Of a DNA stretch of 55,933 bases, positions 9,934 through 17,611 are shown piece by piece. Position 1 is the first letter of the stretch. Each line of letters opens with the position of its first letter. The notes under the pieces are model-generated. The model saw nothing but the letters and a program-made list of their open reading frames with translations, ran no database searches and was not told the DNA's origin. A program made the translations under genes and the position numbers. Where the stretch lies: assembly GCA_003162475.1 (NCBI GenBank), contig PMOI01000022.1, forward strand, positions 1 through 55,933, written 5' to 3'. The DNA is from Acidimicrobiaceae bacterium. Lineage in GTDB: Bacteria > Actinomycetota > Acidimicrobiia > Acidimicrobiales > RAAP-2.

Positions 9934-11051
9934 CAGCCCGCCACCGCTTGTTCGTAGGCCACGAGGTGTTGAGCGACGCAGGCCTCCCACGTAAAGTGCT
10001 CCGCCCGTTTGCGTGCGCGGCTCGACCATTGACGTCGCTCGTCGTCACTCGATCCGAGGGCCTCGACCAGGGACTCCGCAAGCGCCTCGGCGTTGCCCAC
10101 GGGCACGAGCCGTGCGCCATCACCTGCGACCTCGGCCATGACCGTCTCGCGCGTCGTCACCACCGACGCCCCACAGGCCATCGCCTCGAGGACGGGAAGA
10201 CCGAAACCCTCGCCCCGAGAGGGGTAGGCGACGACGCGTGCGTGGCGATAGAGGACCGGCAACAGCGCGTCGTCCACGAAGCCCAGTCGTCGGATGCGGG
10301 CGTGATACGGGTGCGCCTCGATCCGCGCTTCAATCGGACCATCGCCCCAACCGGCCTGACCCGCGAGCCACAACTCGACCTCGAGGTCATGTTGCGCGAT
10401 CTCTCGAAAGGCCTCGATCAACACGTCAAGGCCCTTTCTCGGTTCAACCGTGCCCACGAAGAAAATATAGGGCACGTCCGCTCGAAGTCCGTGACCGCGA
10501 AGGATCGACTCGTCGTCACGGTCCTCTGGCTGAAAGAGAGCGAGTTCGACGCCGAGCGGAGCAACAACGATGGGCGCGTGCGCGGGAATCGTCGCCTCGA
10601 GAAGTCGAGCGCTGAAATCACTCACGCTCACCAGGACGCGGGCGTGCTGGGCCGAGTACGTAATGGCTCGACGGAAGAAGGCCACCTTGGAGCGTTCGTG
10701 CCACTCGGGATTGGTGAAGAACGTGAGATCGTGAATGGTGACGACAGTGGGCGTCGAGCCCCGACGCGGCATCGTGTAGTGCGGCGCGTGCCAGATATCG
10801 GCGCCGCGCGCGGTGCGACTCGCACCCACCAGCCACGCTTCGTAGGCGAGCCGCGCGACGCGACCGTTTGGCACGAGACCCTTCACCTCAGCCTGAGGAG
10901 AACGACCGCGCCAGCGCCTGGTGTCGCCGCGTCGCGTGACCAGCGTGGTCGTGACGCTGGCGTCGGGCAAACGATGAGCGAGTTCGGCGATGTAGCGACC
11001 AGCACCGGCGATCTTGACCGGGACGGCGGACACGTCGAGCGCGACCTTCAT
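9933..11051 (-). CDS. Glycosyltransferase family 4
   Basis: 372 residues with a GT-B fold. N-terminus VALDVSAVPVKIAGAGRYIAEL; C-terminal nucleotide-sugar site with GTVEPRKGLDVLIEAF and GEGFGLPVLEAMACGASVV, which holds an intact E-x7-E motif. Such enzymes transfer sugar from a nucleotide donor with retention. The ATG at 11051 is chosen because it overlaps the upstream stop (ATGA); upstream extension would add a basic, unconserved stretch. Third transferase of the operon, followed by rmd with ATGA coupling, so GDP-rhamnose is a plausible donor for one of the enzymes. It looks catalytically competent. Confidence 0.88.
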   Translation of the reverse strand: MKVALDVSAVPVKIAGAGRYIAELAHRLPDASVTTTLVTRRGDTRRWRGRSPQAEVKGLVPNGRVARLAYEAWLVGASRTARGADIWHAPHYTMPRRGSTPTVVTIHDLTFFTNPEWHERSKVAFFRRAITYSAQHARVLVSVSDFSARLLEATIPAHAPIVVAPLGVELALFQPEDRDDESILRGHGLRADVPYIFFVGTVEPRKGLDVLIEAFREIAQHDLEVELWLAGQAGWGDGPIEARIEAHPYHARIRRLGFVDDALLPVLYRHARVVAYPSRGEGFGLPVLEAMACGASVVTTRETVMAEVAGDGARLVPVGNAEALAESLVEALGSSDDERRQWSSRARKRAEHFTWEACVAQHLVAYEQAVAG

Positions 11052-12130
11052 TGCCACGCCGCCATGTGATCGAGCGCGGCGTTTCGCCACGTCAGTGACG
11101 CCACTGACGCGCGTCGACCTTGACGGGCCTGCTCGTCATTAGCGTGCGACAGAGCCGAAATGAGTCCCTCGGCAATGGCCTCGACGTCGAGAGGGTCGAC
11201 CCGGACCACCTCGCTGTTCTCCGCGACACTCGGCGTCGTCACGCTCGCCACGACACGCGCCCCCGCGTGCAGCGCCTCCACGGGCGGCAGTCCCCACCCT
11301 TCGGCGCGAGGAACGTAGGCGAAGACGCTCGCGTCGCGGTAGAGACCTTGCAATAGCGACCTCGAGACGAGGCCCAGTGTCACGGCGTCACCACTGTCGA
11401 CGTCACCCCAGCCCGGCGGTCCGACGAGGACGAGGGGACCCAGTTCTTGGTTCGTCGAAGCAGCGTGCGCGTGGGCCTGGGCTAGGCGCTCCAAGTTCTT
11501 CCGGGGTTCACGAGTGCCAACGTACAACGTAAAGGGTCCCTCGACGCCGCGCGCCGCGAGCGCGGCACGCACCTGCGTCTCGTTGTCGGGCACCGTGCGC
11601 GCGTCGTCTACCCCGAGGCGTGAATCGTGCAGTCGACCGGGATCGAAGCCGTCCTCGATCAATCGCTGCGCCAGGCCCGGCGCCGTCGAGATAATGCGCA
11701 CGTCCTCTCTTCGTTTGAGCATTTGTAGACGCCGTTCGTGAAATCGGATGCCGCGCGGAGTACTCGCGCTCGGTTCGTCGCGCCAGAGCAGATCGTGCAG
11801 CGCCGCGGCGTGTACGGCGTCCTTCTTTCCCCCCGCGAAGGGCCCAGCCACCGAGGTGGCGTGCACCACATCGCTGAAGTCGGGTACGCCGAGGGGCCAA
11901 CGCGCCCAAAGGCGCGTCAACACTTTGACCGACGCGTTCGCTCGAACGCGTTCGAGCGCGAGGTCTGAGACGTCCTGGGTGGGACTGCCGCGCGGCGCGA
12001 CGCCAACGAGTCGAAGCGACTCGTCGTCCAACGAAACCAGACCCTGGACGAGTCCGCGCACGTACGTCGCGATACCCCCGGGCTGGGGACGATAGAACTG
12101 GTCCAGCGAGATGCTGACGGCGCGAGTCAC
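11048..12130 (-). CDS. Glycosyltransferase family 4
   Basis: 360 residues, GT-B fold. The N-terminal acceptor lobe has SLDQFYRPQPGGIATYVRGL, with the glycine-rich turn usual in this family; the donor lobe has YVGTREPRKNLERLAQAH and AEGWGLPPVEALHAGARVV, an intact E-x7-E. The GTG at 12130 is chosen over a longer frame because it forms a GTGA overlap with the upstream stop and puts the GG-turn at the usual distance from the N-terminus. It lies between two other GT4-type genes with four-base overlaps on each side, suggesting sequential building of one glycan. Donor and acceptor are unknown. Confidence 0.87.
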   Translation of the reverse strand: MTRAVSISLDQFYRPQPGGIATYVRGLVQGLVSLDDESLRLVGVAPRGSPTQDVSDLALERVRANASVKVLTRLWARWPLGVPDFSDVVHATSVAGPFAGGKKDAVHAAALHDLLWRDEPSASTPRGIRFHERRLQMLKRREDVRIISTAPGLAQRLIEDGFDPGRLHDSRLGVDDARTVPDNETQVRAALAARGVEGPFTLYVGTREPRKNLERLAQAHAHAASTNQELGPLVLVGPPGWGDVDSGDAVTLGLVSRSLLQGLYRDASVFAYVPRAEGWGLPPVEALHAGARVVASVTTPSVAENSEVVRVDPLDVEAIAEGLISALSHANDEQARQGRRASVASLTWRNAALDHMAAWQ

Positions 12131-13137
12131 GGATTCCAGCCTCGCACGACTTCTCGATAGAGCGCGACGTACGCGCGCGCGGCGGTGGCGGGCGCGAAAT
12201 CCTCGGCCCTCGATCGTCCAGCTGCCGTCATGATCGCTCGGCGCGTCGGACTCTCCCAAAGTTCGGCCAACGTGGGTAAGACTTCGTCGTCACTCTCGGT
12301 CAAGGCGGCCGCGCCGCTCAGGAGCTCACGATTGATGGTCGTCGCGCGCGCGATGGTGGGCACGCCGGCCGCGAGCGCGGCGATCGCGAACGAGGGAAAA
12401 CGCGCACCGTCCGAGATGTGTAGGACGACCTTCGCCTCCGCCAGCGCGGCGCGCGCGTCGCTTCGCGGACGCAGGTGGACGCCGAGACCTCGAGAACGGA
12501 TTCGCTGGGTCATCTGCGCGCTCGTGAGTGCTTCAACGTGGGTCCCGTGACTCTTGGCGAATTCGATGAGCGCCGGTGCCAAGTCGAGGAAAGGCTGCAA
12601 GATACCCGTGAGGTTCACGACGATCGCGGTGCCCTTCAGCGTTGGTTGAACGAGTGGCACGGCCGGGGGCACCACAACGACGCGAGCGCGCTCGACTCCG
12701 AGCACGTTGCGCACTTCGTGACTCGCGCTTCTCGTCGAGGCGACGAGCGTCGCTCCGTGGCCAACGGCCCGACGTAACTGGGCGATGCGTTGGTATTCGC
12801 GCGACTCGCCGCGAAGCGGGCGCAGATCGTCGACTGAGATGATGAGGGGCGTCGACGTGGTCGGGGGTGTCGTTCGACCAGCAACGTGCACGACGTCGAC
12901 CGGGTCGAGGAATCGATTGACCGAGGGGCCGAGGCTTCGTCGCCACAGCGGCGTCCACAGCCATCGAAGCGTGAGACGCGCTTCGTTGGGTGACGAGGGC
13001 GACGAGTGCGAGCGAAAGCGCACCAGTTCACACTCGCCCGTCGCGTCGAGGGCGTTCGCGAGATCGGTCATCGAGTTTCCGAGTGACTCGAGCGAGCCAT
13101 CGAGGTCGAGGCCAACTCGCGGACGTTCGGAACTCAC
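12127..13137 (-). CDS. GT4-like protein with degenerate donor-site motif
   Basis: 336 residues. Overall layout resembles a GT-B glycosyltransferase: N-terminal VGLDLDGSLESLGN, a basic mid-section, then RVVVVPPAVP and a C-terminal lobe. In the region that should carry E-x7-E the protein reads SDGARFPSFAIAALAAGVPT, with neither glutamate in place, while both neighbouring paralogues keep theirs. It may be a non-catalytic partner or use another mechanism. The GTG at 13137 gives a GTGA overlap with the upstream serine hydrolase; the longer frame would add about 60 basic residues read through that gene. First transferase of the operon. Confidence 0.72.
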   Translation of the reverse strand: MSSERPRVGLDLDGSLESLGNSMTDLANALDATGECELVRFRSHSSPSSPNEARLTLRWLWTPLWRRSLGPSVNRFLDPVDVVHVAGRTTPPTTSTPLIISVDDLRPLRGESREYQRIAQLRRAVGHGATLVASTRSASHEVRNVLGVERARVVVVPPAVPLVQPTLKGTAIVVNLTGILQPFLDLAPALIEFAKSHGTHVEALTSAQMTQRIRSRGLGVHLRPRSDARAALAEAKVVLHISDGARFPSFAIAALAAGVPTIARATTINRELLSGAAALTESDDEVLPTLAELWESPTRRAIMTAAGRSRAEDFAPATAARAYVALYREVVRGWNP

Positions 13138-13943
13138 GACGTGAGGGCTAACTTTCTCATCGCGCTCGTCCACTCGGGCCAGAGGTTCACGGCCCACGAA
13201 CCGAAGGGTTCGGTGCTCGTGGCGACGACCCCGATCCCTTCGTCGGCGTTCAAGAGCATCAACGAGCCACTTTGGCCGAAGTGACCGAAACTCGCTGGTG
13301 GCCAGTCGCCCATCCAATGTTCCTTATCACCGCGCACTTCAGGACCGATGCCCCACGGGCAGGGCGTGAATCGCCCAAACCCGGGCACGATGCCCGCGAG
13401 GTCGGGTAGATAGGGCCGAATGAGCCGGTCCCTCGTCGCACGCGCGACGGCGTCGGGGCGAAGCCACGACACCGCCAACGTCGCCATATCGTTCGTCGAA
13501 CCACTGACTCCCGAGGCTGGCCGATCGACGAGCGCGCTCGACGTCATGCCGAGGGACTGAAAGAGCCGATGATCTAACCAGGCGGCCGCTGAACTCTCGC
13601 CGACGATCGCGTGCACCGCGTGGTCCACGGCGTAGTTGGAGTAGACCCGCTTCGTGGCGATTGGCACCAGTGGATCGCCCTCTTCGAGGCCGAGTCCGCT
13701 CGAGTGCGAGAGGAGATTCGCAAAGTTGGCACCTCGGGGACCAGCGGTCTCGCTGTACTCGTGAAAACCCCAGTCCATCTCGACTCCGAAGGCCAGCGCG
13801 ACGGCCATCTTCGACACCGAAGCCCACGGTCGCACCTCGTCAAGGGGGCCACTCTCGTGTACCCGTTGGACGAGCCCGTCTCGAACGCGAAGCACGACGT
13901 ACGCGGGCAAGCCCGGCCAGTCGTCGTCGAGGGGGCTGCTCAC
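13134..13943 (-). CDS. Beta-lactamase-like serine hydrolase (class C / penicillin-binding protein fold)
   Basis: 269 residues. The three active-site motifs are visible: S42-V-S-K45 (SxxK), Y101-S-N103 (YxN) and a late HFGQSGS that fills the KTG/HxG position. The family includes esterases, D-aminopeptidases and DD-peptidases. No signal peptide is present, so it is probably cytoplasmic and unlikely to be a wall peptidase. It heads the operon of three GT4-type proteins and rmd and is coupled to the next gene by a GTGA overlap. The start is GTG. A -10-like TATCAT lies eight bases upstream, divergent from cofD across only 39 bp. Substrate unknown; deacylation of a glycan precursor is one possibility and only a guess. 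Confidence 0.85.
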   Translation of the reverse strand: MSSPLDDDWPGLPAYVVLRVRDGLVQRVHESGPLDEVRPWASVSKMAVALAFGVEMDWGFHEYSETAGPRGANFANLLSHSSGLGLEEGDPLVPIATKRVYSNYAVDHAVHAIVGESSAAAWLDHRLFQSLGMTSSALVDRPASGVSGSTNDMATLAVSWLRPDAVARATRDRLIRPYLPDLAGIVPGFGRFTPCPWGIGPEVRGDKEHWMGDWPPASFGHFGQSGSLMLLNADEGIGVVATSTEPFGSWAVNLWPEWTSAMRKLALTS

Positions 13944-13951
13944 AACACTCG

Positions 13952-13957
13952 ATGATA
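13952..13957 (-). promoter_or_regulatory. Candidate -10 of the serine hydrolase/glycosyltransferase operon
   Basis: TATCAT on the minus strand, eight bases before the GTG at 13943. It sits back to back with the cofD element in a 39-bp divergent gap. Confidence 0.4.
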
Positions 13958-13969
13958 CCCACGCGCCCC

Positions 13970-13975
13970 TAAGGT
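13970..13975 (+). promoter_or_regulatory. Leaderless-type -10 of cofD-cofE
   Basis: TAAGGT followed by seven bases and the GTG start at 13983. The spacer includes GGAG, but it lies too close to the start to act as a normal Shine-Dalgarno. Confidence 0.5.
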
Positions 13976-13982
13976 CTCGGAG

Positions 13983-14897
13983 GTGATAACCGTGCTGAGT
14001 GGAGGCGTCGGGGCTGCTCGACTGCTCCGGGCGCTGTGCGACGTGATCGATCCCGCACAGGTCGTCGCGGTCGTGAACGTCGGCGACGACCTGGTACTGA
14101 ACGGACTCACCATCTGTCCCGACCTCGACACGATCACCTACACGCTCGCGAGAATGAACAACGACGATCTTGGTTGGGGGCTTCGCGACGAGACGTGGCG
14201 CGTCATGGACGAATTAGCCGCGCTCGGTGGTGAGGCGTGGTTCCGACTCGGCGACCGTGACCTCGCGACGCATCTCTATCGAAGTCAACGCCTCAACGAC
14301 GGCGCCACCAAGACCGAGGTCACGGCGGAACTCACTCAGCGTCTCGGCGTTGGCGTACGTCTGCTGCCCGTCACGAACGACCAGGTCGCCACCGAGTTCG
14401 TCACCGACCAAGGACGTCTCACGTTCCAGGAGTACTTCGTTCGTCACCACCACGACGTGGTCGTTTCGTCCGTCGAGATCGTGGGCGCCGAAGAGGCGCG
14501 ATTGAGCGACGAGGCGAGACGCGCGTTAGAAGACGCCGATCGCCTGGTGATCGCGCCCTCGAACCCCCTGATCTCGATCGATCCGATCCTGCGCGTTCCC
14601 GGCGTGCGCGAAATTCTCCTTGAACGACGTGAGCACGTCGTCGCGGTGTCACCGATCATTCAAGGCGCCGCGCTGAAGGGGCCTGCTGACCGGCTACTGC
14701 GCGAACTCGGCCACGAGGTCTCGACGCTCGGTGTCGTCGACTTCTACGAAGGCCTCGTGGGAACCTGGATCATCGACGAAGCCGACGCGGCCCTCGCCGA
14801 GGCGATTCGCGCGCGCGGCGTCCGAGTGGAAGTGACGACGACGATCATGGCCGATCGCGCCAACGCCGAACGTCTCGCTAAAGTCGTGCTCTCGTGA
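13983..14897 (+). CDS. cofD: 2-phospho-L-lactate transferase (CofD/FbiA), F420 biosynthesis
   Basis: 304 residues. CofD/FbiA joins the activated phospho-lactate or phosphoenolpyruvate moiety to the deazaflavin Fo, making F420-0 or dehydro-F420-0 in the cytosol. N-terminal VLSGGVGAARLLRAL is the family signature for GDP/substrate binding, followed by NVGDDLVLNGLTICPDLDTITYTL and later SPIIQGAALKGPADRL, all strongly conserved in CofD. The length fits (about 310-330). Start GTG, set by the -10 and by the position of the glycine motif. It is coupled to cofE by a GTGA overlap, as fbiA-fbiB are in mycobacteria. Confidence 0.96.
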   Translation: MITVLSGGVGAARLLRALCDVIDPAQVVAVVNVGDDLVLNGLTICPDLDTITYTLARMNNDDLGWGLRDETWRVMDELAALGGEAWFRLGDRDLATHLYRSQRLNDGATKTEVTAELTQRLGVGVRLLPVTNDQVATEFVTDQGRLTFQEYFVRHHHDVVVSSVEIVGAEEARLSDEARRALEDADRLVIAPSNPLISIDPILRVPGVREILLERREHVVAVSPIIQGAALKGPADRLLRELGHEVSTLGVVDFYEGLVGTWIIDEADAALAEAIRARGVRVEVTTTIMADRANAERLAKVVLS

Positions 14898-15604
14898 GTG
14901 AACTGCGTCTCGTGGCGCTGGCGACGAGCGTGAAGGTCCAACGCGACGACGACCTCGTGACGTTGCTGCTCGACGCGGTCATTGATGCCGGCGAAGAGGT
15001 CCGCCACCACGATCTCTTCATCGTGACGAGCAAGATCGTCTCAAAGGCCGAAGGCCAGGTCGTGGCCTTCGACGGCTCGGACGAACACAAAGTCGCCATC
15101 GTCGAAAAAGAGTCCGTGCGCGTCCTTCGACGTCGCGGGACGTTACGCATCACCGAGACGCGACACGGCTTCATCAATGCCAACGCCGGCGTGGATCTCT
15201 CCAACACCGACGAAGGGACCGCGGTGCTGCTCCCCGCTGACTCCGATCGATCGGCGCGACGGATCCGGGCCGAAGTCGCACGGCGCACCGGCGTCGAAGT
15301 CGCGGTCCTCATCACCGACACCTTCGGGCGCGTCTGGCGCCAAGGCGTCACCGACGTCGCGCTCGGCTCCGCGGGTCTTCGACCGTTACTGGATCTGCGA
15401 GGGACCTACGACGCCAACGGTCGGCTCTTGGAAGCGACCGAGGTCGCGATCGCCGACGAGATCGCTGGGGCGGCCAATCTGGTCCTACACAAGGCAGCGG
15501 GCACGCCCTTCGCTTTGGTGCGCGGTCTGGACGAGTCGTTCTTCGGACCGGGCTCGATCCAGGAGAACATCGTTCGAACGAAGAACGACGATCTCTTTCG
15601 TTAG
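14894..15604 (+). CDS. cofE: Coenzyme F420:L-glutamate ligase (CofE), single-domain
   Basis: 236 residues. CofE adds L-glutamates to F420-0 in a GTP-dependent reaction. Visible family features are HDLFIVTSKIVSKAEGQVV near the N-terminus, ITETRHGFINANAGVDLSNTD, and ITDTFGRVWRQGVTDVALG. Mycobacterial FbiB carries an extra C-terminal nitroreductase-like domain that reduces dehydro-F420-0; this protein ends after the ligase domain, like archaeal CofE. Start GTG in a GTGA overlap with cofD. The 3' end abuts the convergent nucleotidyltransferase gene with no spacer. Confidence 0.95.
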   Translation: MSELRLVALATSVKVQRDDDLVTLLLDAVIDAGEEVRHHDLFIVTSKIVSKAEGQVVAFDGSDEHKVAIVEKESVRVLRRRGTLRITETRHGFINANAGVDLSNTDEGTAVLLPADSDRSARRIRAEVARRTGVEVAVLITDTFGRVWRQGVTDVALGSAGLRPLLDLRGTYDANGRLLEATEVAIADEIAGAANLVLHKAAGTPFALVRGLDESFFGPGSIQENIVRTKNDDLFR

Positions 15605-16630
15605 TTAGACGCCGCCGAGGCGCACGTCCCCCGAGAGACGCGAGTCCGACGCCACGTGCTCTTTGGCACCCACCACGCAGGTCGGACCGAGGATCGAGCT
15701 CGTGCCGATGACGGCCTCGGGTCCGATGATGGAAGAACGAATCTCGCACCCACTCTGGACGACCGCGCCAGGTAAGAGCACCGAGTCTTCGAGGATCACG
15801 TCCGCGCCCACGACGCACTCTCGGTCGACCACCGAGTTACGCAACGTGGCGCTCGTGTCGACCATCGCCGACGGGGATCGCCACGAACCATCGAGCACGC
15901 CGTTGAAGTCGTGCTGATGGTTGCGACCCTTCAAGACGTCGACGTTGGCCTGCAAGTAGAGCTGCGGCGTGCCGGTGTCGAGCCAGTACGAGTCGTCCGA
16001 GAGGGCGTAGAGCGCGTTCGCGGCGGCGAGTGCGGGGAACGTCACGCGCTCGACGCTCACGGGTCCACTCGAAGCGATGCGATCGAGGGCGCGCGGCTCG
16101 AAGACGTAGGTACCGGCGTTGATGAGATTCGTCGGGGCTTCGCCGGGTGGTGGCTTCTCGACGAAGGCCAACACGCGTCCGTCGTCCGCCGTGGGCACCA
16201 CGCCAAAGTGTGAGGGGTCTTCGACGGGGTGTAGCGCGATCGTCACCTCGGCACCACTGTCACTGTGGAAGTTCAAGAGCCTCGTGACGTCGAGATCGGT
16301 CACGACGTCGCCGTTCACGACGAGGAACGTCTCGTCGACGCCGGCGAATGAGGCGGCGAATCGAATGGCACCCGCGGTGTCGAGGGGCTCTTGCTCAACC
16401 GCGTAGGTCACGTTGACGCCCGCGATGAGGTTCGAGGGGTAGGCCTCGGTGAACCGGTCCGGCAGATAGCCCAGTGAGAGCACCGCGTCGGTGACGCCGT
16501 GGCGCGCGAGCGACTCGAGAACGCACTCGATCATGGGTACCCCCACCAGCGGCAACATCTGCTTAGGCGTCTCGTAGGTCAACGGACGAAGTCGTGTCCC
16601 CTTGCCCCCGACCAGGATGACGGCCTGCAA
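15605..16630 (-). CDS. manB: Mannose-1-phosphate guanylyltransferase-type nucleotidyltransferase
   Basis: 341 residues. N-terminal sugar-nucleotidyltransferase domain with VILVGGKGTRLRPLTYETPK (the GGxGTRLxPLT...K signature), LVVNGDVVTDLD for metal/nucleotide binding, and FVEKP; the C-terminal quarter has left-handed beta-helix hexapeptide repeats. This architecture is that of GDP-mannose pyrophosphorylase ManB of actinobacteria, which in M. tuberculosis lies beside fbiA-fbiB, as here. GDP-mannose would feed the Rmd step encoded nearby. A glucose-1-phosphate thymidylyltransferase is the main alternative. The TTG start is forced: the preceding in-frame codon is TAG. Three bases separate it from the upstream gene. 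Confidence 0.85.
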   Translation of the reverse strand: MQAVILVGGKGTRLRPLTYETPKQMLPLVGVPMIECVLESLARHGVTDAVLSLGYLPDRFTEAYPSNLIAGVNVTYAVEQEPLDTAGAIRFAASFAGVDETFLVVNGDVVTDLDVTRLLNFHSDSGAEVTIALHPVEDPSHFGVVPTADDGRVLAFVEKPPPGEAPTNLINAGTYVFEPRALDRIASSGPVSVERVTFPALAAANALYALSDDSYWLDTGTPQLYLQANVDVLKGRNHQHDFNGVLDGSWRSPSAMVDTSATLRNSVVDRECVVGADVILEDSVLLPGAVVQSGCEIRSSIIGPEAVIGTSSILGPTCVVGAKEHVASDSRLSGDVRLGGV

Positions 16631-16633
16631 CTA

Positions 16634-17407
16634 TCAGCCCTTGGACGTGGTGGTGGTCGTACTCGCGGTAGTGGTCGTGGTCGTGGGCGCGACGGCGATC
16701 GTCGTGGTGGTCGTCGGAGTGATGGCACTAGCGAACATGGCGTCGACGGTCGTCGCCGAAGGAGCCGTGGGCGTGACGCCCGTGGGTTCGAAGGCCATCG
16801 TCACGCGAAGGTCCTTGACGAATTTGATCTTGGCGGGATTGGTCGTGAGCGTGGGCGTCTTCTGGGCCAACGTCGTCCAGTAGGCGTAGACGACCTTGCC
16901 CTTCTTCCCCGCATACTTCGACGTCGCCGGGCAGGTCTCACCGTTCTTGTAGGTGGTCTTGGGGTTCGCTGAGCCGGTCGCCGTGGGCACGGCGAGCTCG
17001 TTCGAGGTCGCGATGAGTCCGGGGAACTCTGCCGCGAACTGCTTCAAGGTCGCGTTATTTCCAGCGTCGGCCGCGCTGGCGGGCGTGAGTTTGATGACGT
17101 TGTCGAGCGCCACGGTGAAGCCGCCCTTAACCGTCGGATCGGCGTTCAAGTAGCTCAGTGTCTTGCCGCAGGACTCAATCGACAGTGCGGCGTACAGGGT
17201 CGAACCGATCTTGGGCGCGACGGCGGTGGAGTGCTTCTTCACCGGGTTCTGGTACTCGTAGCGAGAGTAGGCGGTGAGGGCGAGTCCGAGCACGACGATG
17301 ACCGCGAGGATACCGTAGTAGTTCCCAGGACGAGATTTTTGGTAGGTCTTACCACCACCCGCGGCGCCAACCCTACTTACCCATTTACCTGATGTGCTTT
17401 TAGCCAC
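16634..17407 (-). CDS. Unrecognised membrane-anchored protein with Thr-rich C-terminal tail
   Basis: 257 residues, family not recognised. Basic N-terminus, a single membrane helix (about residues 28-45, YYGILAVIVVLGLALTAYS), an extracytoplasmic domain with two widely spaced cysteines (ESCGKTL and GETCPAT) that could form a disulfide, then about 40 residues of almost pure Thr with Ala/Ser, which would form an extended stalk in the wall. The GTG start follows a TAGCGT element by six bases. Directly upstream of the manB-type gene with a 3-bp gap, so probably co-transcribed with it. Function unknown. Confidence 0.75.
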   Translation of the reverse strand: MAKSTSGKWVSRVGAAGGGKTYQKSRPGNYYGILAVIVVLGLALTAYSRYEYQNPVKKHSTAVAPKIGSTLYAALSIESCGKTLSYLNADPTVKGGFTVALDNVIKLTPASAADAGNNATLKQFAAEFPGLIATSNELAVPTATGSANPKTTYKNGETCPATSKYAGKKGKVVYAYWTTLAQKTPTLTTNPAKIKFVKDLRVTMAFEPTGVTPTAPSATTVDAMFASAITPTTTTTIAVAPTTTTTTASTTTTTSKG

Positions 17408-17413
17408 CCTACA

Positions 17414-17419
17414 ACGCTA
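17414..17419 (-). promoter_or_regulatory. Leaderless-type -10 for the 17407 gene
   Basis: TAGCGT on the minus strand, exactly six bases before the GTG at 17407, with no Shine-Dalgarno. Confidence 0.55.
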
Positions 17420-17448
17420 CTAAATAATGAGAAGGCCTCGAGGCTGCG

Positions 17449-17522
17449 TAGGGGCGAAGGGACTCGAACCCTCACTGGAGGCGGTTTAAGCGCCTTGCCT
17501 CTGCCAATTGGGCTACGCCCCC
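17449..17522 (-). tRNA. tRNA with anticodon UAA (Leu, UUA codon) but class I shape
   Basis: 74 nt including discriminator A73; CCA is not encoded. Acceptor stem GGGGGCG/CGCCCCT (one G-U at the end), T8-A9, D-arm with a GG pair in the loop, anticodon stem AGGCG/CGCCT with loop CTTAAAC, so U33 then anticodon UAA, variable region only five bases (CCAGT), T-arm GAGGG TTCGAGT CCCTT. The anticodon reads UUA (leucine) and A73 fits leucine identity, but bacterial tRNA-Leu normally has a long variable arm, absent here. The arms pair well, so it does not look like a decayed gene. Confidence 0.88.
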
Positions 17523-17543
17523 ACGCAACCGGGTCGCGTCGTA

Positions 17544-17549
17544 ACGCTA
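17544..17549 (-). promoter_or_regulatory. Candidate -10 of the UAA tRNA
   Basis: TAGCGT on the minus strand about 22 bases before the tRNA 5' end. This would give a leader of about 15 bases. No convincing -35 is visible. Confidence 0.35.
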
Positions 17550-17599
17550 ACGCATTGTTACGATTTCGCTGAACGACCGAATTTGTTGTCCGCGCTAAC

Positions 17600-17605
17600 T
17601 AGGCT
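17600..17605 (+). promoter_or_regulatory. Leaderless-type -10 of the NlpC/P60 gene
   Basis: TAGGCT, six bases, then ATG at 17612. No Shine-Dalgarno. Confidence 0.6.
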
Positions 17606-17611
17606 GGTTCT

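Noticed and set aside
16640..16720. Short tandem-like repeats (GTGGT/CGTGG)
   Set aside because: They are codons of the Thr-rich tail of the 16634-17407 protein, not a DNA repeat element; likewise the Ser/Thr region at 36560-36770.
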